Source: an uncultured Eubacteriales bacterium (GTDB taxonomy: Bacteria > Bacillota > Clostridia > Oscillospirales > Oscillospiraceae). From it: 37,563 bases of DNA. The notes under the pieces were generated by a model. That model saw only the letters and a list, made by a program, of their open reading frames with translations. It was not told where the DNA came from and did not search any database. The DNA lies in the NCBI GenBank assembly GCA_900545925.1, contig URAZ01000029.1, positions 1 to 37,563 on the forward strand, read 5' to 3'. The position numbers were made by a program, and so were the translations under genes. Shown piece by piece: positions 1-6,456 of the stretch (the first letter of the stretch is position 1; every line of letters begins with the position of its first letter).

Positions 1-2
1 CC

Positions 3-113
3 AGCCGCCGCAGCCCTCTGAAAAAGGGCGCTGACAGCAAAAATTCCTTGAATATGGAAAAGCAGAGGTTCAAAACCCCTGCCATCCGTGATTTCATCTA
101 TGCTGCGTTCTAA
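3..113 (+). CDS. possible C-terminal fragment of an unrecognised CDS entering from the left edge
   Basis: One plus frame stays open from the window edge to a TAA at 111-113, giving about 36 residues rich in Lys/Arg and ending in DFIYAAF. A competing frame closes at 32-34, so the reading is weak. I do not recognise the product. The same stretch holds a TpsiC-arm-like string (GGTTCAAAACCCC near 68-80), so it could instead be an attachment-site or tRNA-derived scar next to the tRNA cluster. Confidence 0.25.
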   Translation, partial: SRRSPLKKGADSKNSLNMEKQRFKTPAIRDFIYAAF

Positions 114-126
114 GAATTTTGAGAAT

Positions 127-191
127 AAAAAATTGCCGAACACGTTGAAATGACTGGCTTTTTCGCCATTTCATCTATAGTGTTCGGCAAT
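127..191 (-). terminator. Rho-independent terminator of the tRNA operon
   Basis: A perfect 12-bp inverted repeat (ATTGCCGAACAC at 132-143, GTGTTCGGCAAT at 180-191) encloses a smaller internal stem. On the minus strand the stem runs straight into a T tract (A127-A132 on plus). It starts 2 nt after the encoded CCA of tRNA-Lys, the last gene of the operon. Confidence 0.85.
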
Positions 192-193
192 CA

Positions 194-270
194 TGGTGAC
201 CCGCCGGAGATTCGAACTCCGGACACCCTGCTTAAAAGGCAGGTGCTCTGCCTGCTGAGCTAGCGGGTCA
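194..270 (-). tRNA. tRNA-Lys (anticodon TTT)
   Basis: The minus strand folds as a full cloverleaf: acceptor TGACCCG pairs with CGGGTCA, the anticodon stem is CCTGC/GCAGG with loop CTTTTAA, and the T arm carries GTTCGAATC. The CCA end is encoded (194-196). It is the last of five tandem tRNA genes. Confidence 0.97.
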
Positions 271-272
271 TA

Positions 273-347
273 TGGCAGGGATGGCAGGATTCGAACCTAC
301 GCATACAGGAGTCAAAGTCCTGTGCCTTACCGCTTGGCGACATCCCC
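273..347 (-). tRNA. tRNA-Gln (anticodon TTG)
   Basis: Cloverleaf on the minus strand: acceptor GGGGATG pairs with CATCCCT (one G-T wobble), anticodon stem CAGGA/TCCTG with loop CTTTGAC, T loop GGTTCGAATCC, encoded CCA at 273-275. Only 2 nt separate it from tRNA-Lys. Confidence 0.97.
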
Positions 348-385
348 GTGCGCATATCGGCAGAATCCTGCATAAAAAAAGAAAA

Positions 386-463
386 TGGGGTGAGTGAAGG
401 GACTCGAACCCTCGGTCTTCAGAGCCACAATCTGACGCGTTAACCAACTACGCTACACCCACC
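386..463 (-). tRNA. tRNA-His (anticodon GTG)
   Basis: Cloverleaf on the minus strand with the extra 5' G (G-1, plus-strand C463) typical of tRNA-His, facing discriminator C. The anticodon loop reads TTGTGGC and CCA is encoded at 386-388. Confidence 0.96.
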
Positions 464-499
464 ATATGAAATTTTCTTTTTTTAGCTGCCCGGCTGAAT

Positions 500-576
500 T
501 GGTACGCCAGGAGGGACTCGAACCCGCGACCTACTGCTTAGAAGGCAGTTGCTCTATCCAGCTGAGCTACTGGCGC
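500..576 (-). tRNA. tRNA-Arg (anticodon TCT)
   Basis: Cloverleaf on the minus strand: acceptor GCGCCAG/CTGGCGT, anticodon stem ACTGC/GCAGT with loop CTTCTAA, T arm GCGGGTTCGAGTCCC, encoded CCA at 500-502. It reads AGA codons. Confidence 0.97.
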
Positions 577-580
577 ATAA

Positions 581-655
581 TGGAGCGGGTGACGGGAATC
601 GAACCCGCGTCCCCAGCTTGGAAGGCTGGTGCCCTGGCCGTTGTGCTACACCCGC
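581..655 (-). tRNA. tRNA-Gly (anticodon TCC)
   Basis: Cloverleaf on the minus strand: acceptor GCGGGTG/CACCCGC, anticodon stem CCAGC/GCTGG with loop CTTCCAA, encoded CCA at 581-583. It is the first gene of the operon, about 27 nt downstream of the -10 box. Confidence 0.97.
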
Positions 656-682
656 AGGCACTCTGACAAATTCAGCCTTAGA

Positions 683-711
683 ATCATAGCATATTGTTTC
701 CCCGGTGTCAA
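683..711 (-). promoter_or_regulatory. sigma-A-type promoter of the tRNA operon
   Basis: On the minus strand TTGACA (706-711) and TATGAT (683-688) are separated by exactly 17 bp (689-705). This near-consensus promoter fits stable-RNA expression. Its -35 box overlaps the last codons and stop of the upstream AraC-type gene, so the tRNA promoter is embedded in that gene's 3' end. Confidence 0.9.
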
Positions 712-1580
712 GCCTTTTTTCGTGTTTTCAACGTTTCTGCGGCGTCCTGCCTGGCACTGCTGGGCGGCTGGCCGAACTGGCGGCGGTAAGCGCGGCAGAA
801 TGTGGAATAATCCCCGAAGCCGCAGGCGCTGGCTGCCTGCAGAATGGGGGTTCCAGCGGCAATCTGCTCACGCGCGAGAGCGAGGCGCTTGCCCGTCAGA
901 TAGGCGTGGACGGTATAGCCCGTCTCGGCGCGGAAGCGGCGCATCATGTGGTACTTGCTGATATAGAACCGGGCGGCCAGATCGTCGATGGAGACAGGTT
1001 CCGTCGGGTGCTGGGAAAGATACTGCATGATGGCCGCGATCTTTTCATCGGACGCAAGGCTCTCCACGGCCTGCGGCTGCGCGTCCATGGCGCGGCGCAG
1101 GAGAATGAGCAGCTGCGTCAGAAGCGCCTTCGCCAGCAGTTCCTGTCCGAAGCCCGGCTGTGCGGAGGCGCTCTCCAGTGCGAAGAGCGTGCGGCGCAGG
1201 GCCTGCCGTCCCTCCTGCGGGCGCAGGACGAAGCGGAAGCGGGCCGTAGCAAGTGCGAAGCAGCTGTCGAGCGGGCAGTCCGCCGTACCCGCGCGGGCGA
1301 GATAATCCGGCGACAGATAGAGGATGACCCGCTCATACGGCGCACCGGGCGCAGCCTCCGGCCGGTGGACACAGCCCTGCGGGACGAGGATCACGTCGCC
1401 GGGCTCAAGCGGGTAACTGCGCCCCTCGACGCCGTAGCCGGACTGGCCGCCGAGAAAGAAGATCAGCTTGTGGAAGGTATGGTAGTGCCAGTCGAGTTGC
1501 TCCTCCATCGCGCCCTTGAGATGAAAGAGTCGAAAATCCTCGCGCAGATAGCCCCGCTGCGCATATTCCTGCTGCTCCAT
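708..1580 (-). CDS. AraC-family transcriptional regulator with N-terminal cupin sensor
   Basis: This 290-residue protein has the usual AraC layout. Residues ~20-100 form a cupin-like ligand/dimerisation domain (His-rich WHYHTFHKL, then GDVILVPQGCVHRP). Residues ~186-282 contain two helix-turn-helix motifs, including DDLAARFYISKYHMMRRF and the second-helix signature ACGFGDYSTFCRAYRRQFG. Family members of this shape usually activate sugar-utilisation or stress genes; the ligand cannot be read here. The ATG at 1580 has a strong AGGAGG 6 nt upstream. It lies downstream of the ATPase gene, but a strong terminator (1605-1633) stands between, so it depends on readthrough or a promoter inside the upstream gene. 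No target operon is obvious next to it. Confidence 0.93.
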   Translation of the reverse strand: MEQQEYAQRGYLREDFRLFHLKGAMEEQLDWHYHTFHKLIFFLGGQSGYGVEGRSYPLEPGDVILVPQGCVHRPEAAPGAPYERVILYLSPDYLARAGTADCPLDSCFALATARFRFVLRPQEGRQALRRTLFALESASAQPGFGQELLAKALLTQLLILLRRAMDAQPQAVESLASDEKIAAIMQYLSQHPTEPVSIDDLAARFYISKYHMMRRFRAETGYTVHAYLTGKRLALAREQIAAGTPILQAASACGFGDYSTFCRAYRRQFGQPPSSARQDAAETLKTRKKA

Positions 1581-1604
1581 GCCGTGCCTCCTCTGCCAAT
1601 GTTC

Positions 1605-1633
1605 AAAAGGCGCTGCGGGAGGCCCGCAGCGCC
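1605..1633 (-). terminator. terminator of the P-loop ATPase gene
   Basis: A perfect 11-bp GC-rich stem (GGCGCTGCGGG at 1609-1619, CCCGCAGCGCC at 1623-1633) with a 3-nt loop is followed on the minus strand by TTTT (1605-1608). It sits 14 nt past the ATPase stop codon. Confidence 0.85.
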
Positions 1634-1646
1634 TGCGATCTCAAAT

Positions 1647-2060
1647 TCAGTCCATATATCTTGCGATATACTCCGGCGCGTCTTTCGCCTCGCCCGCAAT
1701 CGTCAGCGTAAACGCGACGCTGTTCTCCGCGGAGAAGACGCTGCACCAGTCGAGGAAATTCTCGGTTTCCTTGGGGTCGCTGTCCTGCGACAGCTTGTAA
1801 AGATTGTCGATAAAAATATGCGTGATATCAAAGTTTCCCGCGTGCAGGCCGCTGATAAAGCCGCGCAGGAACGGATAACCGCCGTAAGCGTATTCCTTGA
1901 TGTCGATAAGCCGAACCTTGTGATCGACGTCGAAGCGCAGTGTATCGCCCTTCTCAATGCAGACGATGCTGCCGGATTCGCGCTGAACTGCCTGATTGAG
2001 AGCACCGATGAGCAGTTTCGTCTTGCCGGAGCCTTCGGGGCCCATCATAATATTGACCAT
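1647..2060 (-). CDS. small P-loop ATP-binding protein, function unknown
   Basis: A compact 137-residue protein. The N-terminus holds a clean Walker A motif (GPEGSGKTK, residues 7-15), and a hydrophobic beta strand ending in Asp (ITHIFIDNL, ~residues 79-87) is a good Walker B candidate. The protein is much shorter than most P-loop NTPases and lacks any further domain, signal peptide or membrane segment, so it should be cytosolic. Single-domain ATP-binding proteins like this are, to my knowledge, found in clostridial genomes without an assigned role. The ATG at 2060 has AAAGGAGG 9 nt upstream. It has its own likely promoter in the gap after the PGI-like gene and its own terminator, so it seems monocistronic. 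Confidence 0.8.
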   Translation of the reverse strand: MVNIMMGPEGSGKTKLLIGALNQAVQRESGSIVCIEKGDTLRFDVDHKVRLIDIKEYAYGGYPFLRGFISGLHAGNFDITHIFIDNLYKLSQDSDPKETENFLDWCSVFSAENSVAFTLTIAGEAKDAPEYIARYMD

Positions 2061-2095
2061 ACGGGCATTCCTCCTTTTCTCATGTGGTCAGATTC

Positions 2096-2137
2096 ATTGT
2101 ACCAGCTTTTCTCCGGAAACACAAGAACATACTTGTG
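2096..2137 (-). promoter_or_regulatory. promoter and palindromic element upstream of the P-loop ATPase
   Basis: On the minus strand TTGTGT (2119-2124), 17 bp, then TACAAT (2096-2101) preceded by TGG forms an extended -10 promoter. A 6-bp-arm inverted repeat CACAAG-N6-CTTGTG (2120-2137) overlaps the -35 region and could be an operator. Confidence 0.55.
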
Positions 2138-2162
2138 AAAAAATCGTAAACAGAGGCTGCCC

Positions 2163-3419
2163 TCAACCTTGCAGGCACGCAGCGGCCTGTGCTCTGGTCG
2201 GGGAGGTGCGCTTGCGGTCGAAGGGGTTCAGTCCGTCGGCTGCGGCGCACAAGGCAGCCGTCAGTTCCAGAAAATAAAACAGTTCGCCAAGCTGCGGCGC
2301 GTCCAGTTGTTCAGCGGAGAGGACGATCAGCGGGATATCGAGCGAGGCATGGGACTGCACGAGTGCATCGAACATCGCACTCTCCGCCTCGCCGACCGAA
2401 TGTCCGGAGAGATAGCCAAGATTGTCGTAATCCTTCCAGTCGAGTTCAATGTTGCGCCGTTTTGCGGGCAGCGGGATCCGCAGAAACGTTTCAAACGCGC
2501 TGCGGCTGCCATCCAGCATGGCATCAAGCGTATCGAGCGCGCCGGGAAGTTCCGCCGGGACGGGCAGCACACCGTAGCCGCCGCGGCAGCTGCGCCGGGC
2601 CGTACTGCGGGCCCACCAGCGGCCAAGCGCCATGCAGGCCGGCTCGAAGATCCCGAGAAATTCCGTCCGCCGCGCGCGCAGTTCCAGCGCGTGTCGCGCG
2701 CCTGCATACATCCAGACCGGATTTTCAAACGCGCGCAGATCATAATCATGGTATGCCTGTCCTGCACCTTCAAGCACGCTGAGCGGTTCAATTCCGGCAG
2801 CCGCCATCGGTAAAAGGGTGGCGGGCGAAAGCGCCGAATCCGCGCAGCCCAGCTGCACAGGTTGGGCAAGGAAGGTATAGCCCTCCTCCTGCGCCATAAC
2901 GTGCAGGAGGCTGCCTTTCGGCGCACAGACGAAAATGTGCTGCCGGGCCTCCGGCCCATAGCGCCGGTCAAGCAGCCAGCGGACAGCGCGGGAGGCAACG
3001 CCGCACTCCATATCGACAGCAGTCTGCGCAATCAGGAGCAGGCAGAAGTCCTGCCCCTCGAGCCCGCTGCACAGCTGTTCGTAGGCGTTTGGGGACAGGC
3101 TCGTGCCCGCAAAGGCCAAGCGCACTCTCCCCTCTTTTCCGAGCGCACGGATCGCCGCCTGCGCCGCGAGCGGCGCGTCGCCGCTGCCCACGATCACCAG
3201 CGTCTCGCCGAGTTCCGCGATCTTCTCCGCAGCCTTCCCAATCGAGAGCACCGCGCGGGCCATTACGCCCTCCGGCGCGTTCAGCCAACCCAGAAAATCC
3301 GGGCCATCCAGCATGTTGGTCCGAAGCTGCATATGCGCGTCAAACAGGTCTTTTTCTCCGGACAGCAGATCCGGCAGGCTGACACTCCCCCAAATATTGG
3401 ACAACTCGACGTCGATCAT
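2163..3419 (-). CDS. phosphoglucose isomerase-like protein with degenerate active site
   Basis: The 418 residues align by eye from end to end with the short (~450-residue) glucose-6-phosphate isomerases of Firmicutes. Shared landmarks include FLGWLNAP near the N-terminus, the SIS-fold strand ETLVIVG, YGPEARQHIFV, LLPMAAAGIEPL, FENPVWMYAGARHALE, FEPACMALGRWW, GYLSGHSVGEAE and the C-terminal GLNPFD. The catalytic motifs are altered. The glycine loop GIGGSYLGA is GSGDAPLAA (78-86). The sugar-phosphate loop SKSGTTTEP is AQTAVDMEC. The GGR-S region is GCADSALS. The motif carrying the catalytic Glu is lost, the His motif (DLHSMGQ) is ALDTLDAM, and the terminal Lys motif is KRTSPTRAQ. It is probably not an isomerase and may be a sugar-phosphate sensor or scaffold. 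ATG at 3419, AAGGAGG 8 nt upstream. Confidence 0.82.
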   Translation of the reverse strand: MIDVELSNIWGSVSLPDLLSGEKDLFDAHMQLRTNMLDGPDFLGWLNAPEGVMARAVLSIGKAAEKIAELGETLVIVGSGDAPLAAQAAIRALGKEGRVRLAFAGTSLSPNAYEQLCSGLEGQDFCLLLIAQTAVDMECGVASRAVRWLLDRRYGPEARQHIFVCAPKGSLLHVMAQEEGYTFLAQPVQLGCADSALSPATLLPMAAAGIEPLSVLEGAGQAYHDYDLRAFENPVWMYAGARHALELRARRTEFLGIFEPACMALGRWWARSTARRSCRGGYGVLPVPAELPGALDTLDAMLDGSRSAFETFLRIPLPAKRRNIELDWKDYDNLGYLSGHSVGEAESAMFDALVQSHASLDIPLIVLSAEQLDAPQLGELFYFLELTAALCAAADGLNPFDRKRTSPTRAQAAACLQG

Positions 3420-3446
3420 CGTATGCGCCTCCTTTATCTTTTGTAC

Positions 3447-3475
3447 ACTATACTACACTTTGGGAAAAAACGCAA
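3447..3475 (-). promoter_or_regulatory. promoter of the PGI-like gene
   Basis: On the minus strand TTGCGT (3470-3475), 17 bp and TATAGT (3447-3452) lie between the popT terminator and the ribosome-binding site. The spacing is ideal; the -35 is only a half match. Confidence 0.5.
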
Positions 3476-3498
3476 AAAGAATCGAAAAATGCCGATTC
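3474..3498 (-). terminator. terminator of the DUF368/PopT gene
   Basis: On the minus strand GAATCG, an 8-nt loop and CGATTC (3479-3498) run into TTTTT (3474-3478), 5 nt after the stop codon. The T tract touches the -35 of the next gene. Confidence 0.7.
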
Positions 3499-3502
3499 TC
3501 AA

Positions 3503-4384
3503 TCAGGCGCCTAGGTCTGGCCGGCGGGTTCGCAGAAGTTCCAGCGCCAAAAGCGCCGCCGCCCCCAGCAGAAAACCGGGCAGTGAAAACGTCTGAAAGC
3601 TGACTGGCGGCAGCGGCGTCTGCAGTCCGGCAGGCCCCATCGCAATAGCGTACAGCGACCCCACCATCAACCCCAGGATCAGCCACACCATCTGACCGCG
3701 GAAACGCCGCAGCGCAGCGCGGATGGCGCGAATAGACAGCGCAGCGCCTGCCACAGCGCCGAGGCAGAGCGTAAGAATGCCGGGAAGGCCGGAAAAATCA
3801 AGCCGCAGCAGCTGCCGCAGTGCGTGCATCGCAGGCAGATAGACCCCCGCAATCAAAAGCAGCGCCGACCCAGAGATCCCCGGCAGGATCATCGCACTGA
3901 CGGCCGCCGCACCGGAAATGAACAGGTACAAAAGCGGCCATACGCGGATCTGCGAAAACTCGACCCGCAGCGAAACTGCTGTGTCCGCGCGCAGCAGCGT
4001 AAGCCCTACGGTGAGCGCCGCACCGAGCAGCGCCAGCGGCGCACATCGCGCGGCATTTCGCAGTGCGCTGCGCTCGGCTCGAAGCACAAGCGGAAACGCC
4101 GCTGCGCTCAGCCCGAGGAACAGGCTGCACATAAAATAAATATGCAATTCAAATAATTCTGCCAGCACCAGAATACATGCAATCATCCCGGCAGCCCATC
4201 CGGCGCCGAAGCGCAGCAGTGCGCGCAGACTCTGCTGCCGCACAGACCTGTCCCGGCCGAACAGGCCGTGCAGTGCGCGCAATAGATCATCGTAAAAGCC
4301 GAGAATGAATGCGATCGTCCCGCCAGAAACTCCTGGGACGCTGTCGGCCAGCGCCATACACAGACCGTGAAATGCAGAAAGCAA
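3503..4384 (-). CDS. popT: DUF368 membrane protein, PopT-like polyprenyl-phosphate translocase
   Basis: A 293-residue polytopic membrane protein with about eight hydrophobic segments. It has the two family signatures: DSVPGVSGGTIAFILGFYDDLL (here residues ~14-35, shown in parts DSVPGVSGGT and FILGFYDDLL) and the internal-repeat counterpart MILPGISGSALLLIAGVY. DUF368 proteins (PopT) are known to recycle undecaprenyl phosphate across the cytoplasmic membrane for cell-wall synthesis; this role is carried over by family. The start is a TTG at 4384: GGGAGGG lies 6 nt upstream, while the first in-frame ATG would remove part of the first signature region. The leader holds a CCGCTG/CAGCGG hairpin just before the ribosome-binding site. 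It is divergent from the spore-coat genes. Confidence 0.88.
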   Translation of the reverse strand: MLSAFHGLCMALADSVPGVSGGTIAFILGFYDDLLRALHGLFGRDRSVRQQSLRALLRFGAGWAAGMIACILVLAELFELHIYFMCSLFLGLSAAAFPLVLRAERSALRNAARCAPLALLGAALTVGLTLLRADTAVSLRVEFSQIRVWPLLYLFISGAAAVSAMILPGISGSALLLIAGVYLPAMHALRQLLRLDFSGLPGILTLCLGAVAGAALSIRAIRAALRRFRGQMVWLILGLMVGSLYAIAMGPAGLQTPLPPVSFQTFSLPGFLLGAAALLALELLRTRRPDLGA

Positions 4385-4402
4385 GAACGTCCCTCCCGAA
4401 AA

Positions 4403-4437
4403 CCGCTGCGTCCAACAGCGGCATTTTATTCAGTATA
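4403..4437 (-). promoter_or_regulatory. popT -10 box and leader hairpin
   Basis: On the minus strand an extended -10 (TGATATACT, hexamer at 4432-4437) is followed by an inverted repeat CCGCTG-N7-CAGCGG (4403-4421) with TTTT directly before the Shine-Dalgarno. The -35 is poor. The hairpin resembles a small attenuator, but this is inference. Confidence 0.4.
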
Positions 4438-4486
4438 TCATCTGCTGCAGAAAAAGTACAGAGCCGCAGCACCTGTCGAAGCGGCG

Positions 4487-4517
4487 CTGCATAGATTGGT
4501 TCAGGGCGAATCCGCCC
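4487..4517 (+). promoter_or_regulatory. candidate sporulation promoter and leader hairpin of cotJ
   Basis: CATAGATT at 4490-4497 resembles the CATA-type -10 used by mother-cell sigma factors (SigE/SigK), as expected for cotJ genes, but no convincing -35 is seen. A GGGCG-N4-CGCCC hairpin (4504-4517) follows in the leader. Confidence 0.25.
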
Positions 4518-4543
4518 GAATCTCTTGAGAGGAGCCGATTTTT

Positions 4544-5014
4544 TTGGCTGATATGCAGACACAGGCGGCCCAGACCGCTGAAGGCTGCGGCGATACGCGG
4601 GGGACGCTTCCCGCCTGTGCGCCGCTGGCAAATCCCTACGTCCCGTTCCAGGGGCAGAATCCTGAACGCTACACGGCGGGACGCGCGCTGATGAAAGGAA
4701 CGCTGTTTCCAGGGCTCGATCTTCCATATCGCGGCACAAGCGGCGTTGAGCCGCGCGACGCATCCGGCATGCAGAGTATGCAAGATCTTCAGGCCGCAAA
4801 TTTCGCCATTACAGAACTTGGCTTGTATCTTGACACCCACACAGACGATGAAGAGGCCGTACAGCTGTTCAACCAGTATGTCGAGCAGTATGAAATGCTG
4901 CGGCAGCAGGCAGCAGACAACGGCATGGCACTCACGCAGATGGAGGCTGCCGCAGGCGGCTGTTACACCTGGCTGGACGATCCATGGCCCTGGGACGCGG
5001 AAACGGAGGAATAA
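4544..5014 (+). CDS. cotJA-cotJB: spore coat protein, CotJA-CotJB fusion
   Basis: One 156-residue ORF joins two proteins that are usually separate. Residues ~31-62 carry the CotJA signature (YVPFQ, PERY, GTLFPGLDLPY). Residues ~80-153 carry the CotJB signature (LQAANFAITELGLYLDTH, DDEEAV, and C-terminal DDPWPWD). CotJA and CotJB are normally ~80 residues each, so the fusion keeps both cores with a short linker and no frameshift. CotJ proteins are made in the mother cell and join the inner coat of the spore. The start is TTG at 4544, with AGGAG 9 nt upstream; the later ATG at 4553 is 18 nt from it. The stop overlaps the Shine-Dalgarno of cotJC, so the two are an operon. Confidence 0.9.
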   Translation: MADMQTQAAQTAEGCGDTRGTLPACAPLANPYVPFQGQNPERYTAGRALMKGTLFPGLDLPYRGTSGVEPRDASGMQSMQDLQAANFAITELGLYLDTHTDDEEAVQLFNQYVEQYEMLRQQAADNGMALTQMEAAAGGCYTWLDDPWPWDAETEE

Positions 5015-5017
5015 ACG

Positions 5018-5620
5018 ATGTTTGTATATGAAAAAAAGCTGCAATATCCTGTCCGCATCGCAAACCCGAATCCCCAGCTGGCGGCTATAATAATTTCCCA
5101 ATACGGTGGCCCAGATGGGGAACTTGGCGCATCTCTACGCTATCTGAGCCAGCGCTATTCCATGCCGTATCCCGAACTCAAGGGTCTGTTGACCGACATC
5201 GGCACCGAGGAATTAGGCCATCTGGAAATGGTCGGCACGATCGTGCATCAGCTGACGCGGACGCTCACGCAGGAACAGATCGAATCAGCGGGCTTCGCAA
5301 ATTATTTTGTTGACCACACCGCCGGTGTCTACCCGCAGGCTGCCTCCGGCACACCGTGGAGCGCAGCGACCATGGCCGTCACCGGCGACCCCATCGCCGA
5401 CCTCACAGAAGACCTTGCCGCTGAGCAGAAGGCGCGCGTGACGTATGACAATATCCTCCGCATTTCCGACGACCCGGATGTGAACGACGCCATCCGCTTC
5501 CTGCGGGAACGCGAGATCGTCCATTTCCAGCGTTTTGGAGAAGCAGTTGAACTGCTGCGCCAGCGTCTTGACGAGAAAAACGTCTATTATATGAACCCCG
5601 CGCTCCATCTTCAGGCATAA
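5018..5620 (+). CDS. cotJC: spore coat protein CotJC, manganese-catalase family
   Basis: At 200 residues this matches the usual CotJC length (~190). The four-helix Mn-catalase fold shows its metal ligands: GGPDGELGA near residue 35, TEELGHLEM near 66-72, AEQKARVTYDN near 135 and REREIVHFQRF near 165. CotJC binds the coat through CotJA and may give peroxide resistance; it starts 3 nt after the CotJA-CotJB stop. The ATG at 5018 has GGAGGA 7 nt upstream. Expression is expected only in sporulation. Confidence 0.94.
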   Translation: MFVYEKKLQYPVRIANPNPQLAAIIISQYGGPDGELGASLRYLSQRYSMPYPELKGLLTDIGTEELGHLEMVGTIVHQLTRTLTQEQIESAGFANYFVDHTAGVYPQAASGTPWSAATMAVTGDPIADLTEDLAAEQKARVTYDNILRISDDPDVNDAIRFLREREIVHFQRFGEAVELLRQRLDEKNVYYMNPALHLQA

Positions 5621-5903
5621 ACCCGACCGGCACACCGCATCCCCGCGCCCCCACTCCAGTGCATTTTTGCAAGGCAGCACACACGGGCAGGCCTGACGCC
5701 ATATCGTCAGGCCTGCCGCAAAACACGACCGCTCTTCCAGAAGACTGCGTGTCTTTTCGCGCGGTCACTCTACACTATATGGGAAAAGGGCACCGATATT
5801 TGCATACCGGCACCCTTGGGGGTTGGCAATATTATTTGGGGACAAGCTGCTTTCATTTACAGAGGCGTATGCACAAACCGAATTTCCGGTTCCCGCGTTC
5901 CGC
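5621..5903. other. gene-free interval with stable hairpins after cotJC
   Basis: I see no credible gene. A 13-bp perfect stem (GGCAGGCCTGACG 5686-5698, CGTCAGGCCTGCC 5705-5717) has no T tract but may end cotJ transcription. A second stem GACCGC...GCGGTC spans ~5728-5766, and an imperfect repeat lies at 5788-5815. A weak AACCG/CGGTT stem (5876-5891) may end the minus-strand gene that stops at 5904. Confidence 0.5.
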
Positions 5904-6344
5904 CTAATTCACTGTAAAACTCGTTAACTCTTTCCATTCACTGTTCATAAGGATGATCTTTACCTGACTGCCTTCGCCGTCTGTTGCAAACGCCAAATTT
6001 TTTCCAACCGCAAGCACAAGGCGCGCCGAGGTGCTAATGTTTCCCAACAGTGCATTGGGCAGCTTAAACTCCTTAGTAACGATCATCGGATCCTGCAGAC
6101 TCCTGAGTTCTGCGTTTCCAGCCTTGTCGCATAAGAAAATCTGGTCATTCCAAACCGTTCCTTCTATCTTATCATTTCCGAGCGTATAATCTGTTCCGCT
6201 GTTCAGGTTATACAGATAAAACCGCATCGTCCCGCCCGTTACGACATCTCCCTCTTTTTTCGCGTCGTACACCTCATACAGCAAATCTGTGCCGTCCGGC
6301 AAAACTGACCGGTCATAGATCACGCCTGTTGTTTCTACTTCCAT
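5904..6344 (-). CDS. hypothetical protein, resembling the C-terminus of a beta-propeller-type protein
   Basis: A 146-residue protein with no signal peptide or membrane segment. It is rich in short beta-strand runs with turn-like spacing (MRFYLYNLNSG, NDQIFLCDKAGN, AELRSLQD), as in blades of propeller proteins or in extracytoplasmic clostridial proteins of unknown function. The start looks genuine: ATG at 6344 with AGGAGG 5 nt upstream. A perfect TATAAT (6386-6391) lies upstream, next to two LytTR-like repeats, which suggests control by the neighbouring two-component system. It may be a 3' remnant of a longer exported protein that kept or gained a start, or a short intact gene. No function is assigned. 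Confidence 0.6.
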   Translation of the reverse strand: MEVETTGVIYDRSVLPDGTDLLYEVYDAKKEGDVVTGGTMRFYLYNLNSGTDYTLGNDKIEGTVWNDQIFLCDKAGNAELRSLQDPMIVTKEFKLPNALLGNISTSARLVLAVGKNLAFATDGEGSQVKIILMNSEWKELTSFTVN

Positions 6345-6385
6345 GCGCGCCTCCTGCCCGCTGCGCGTTCTCTCTTTCTGTGTTT

Positions 6386-6414
6386 ATTATAAGGAATTTC
6401 CCGCTTCTTCAAAA
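6386..6414 (-). promoter_or_regulatory. activator-dependent-type promoter of the hypothetical gene at 5904-6344
   Basis: On the minus strand a perfect TATAAT (6386-6391) has a weak -35, TTTTGA (6409-6414), at 17 bp. The LytTR-like repeat pair begins 9 bp upstream of that -35, the usual arrangement for AgrA/ComE-type activation. Confidence 0.6.
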
Positions 6415-6423
6415 GCCGTTTTG

Positions 6424-6456
6424 CATAACTTGCACTTATTTCGACATAACTCGCAC
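6424..6456. promoter_or_regulatory. LytTR-type operator, direct-repeat pair 1
   Basis: CATAACTTGCAC (6424-6435) and CATAACTCGCAC (6445-6456) differ at one base and start exactly 21 bp apart, two helical turns. That is the spacing of AgrA/ComE-like LytTR dimers. The same pair pattern recurs at 6633-6665. Confidence 0.65.

Noticed and set aside
60..92. TpsiC-arm-like string resembling the 3' end of a tRNA or tmRNA
   Set aside because: The T-stem has a mismatch and no matching acceptor, D or anticodon arms can be found upstream, so no RNA gene is called; an attachment-site scar remains possible.
705..2138. Long plus-strand open frame across the AraC and ATPase genes
   Set aside because: It runs antisense through two well-supported genes, their terminator and promoter, with no Shine-Dalgarno.
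5659..5907. Plus-strand 82-codon frame after cotJC
   Set aside because: It runs through two stable hairpins, lacks a Shine-Dalgarno and has no protein-like pattern.
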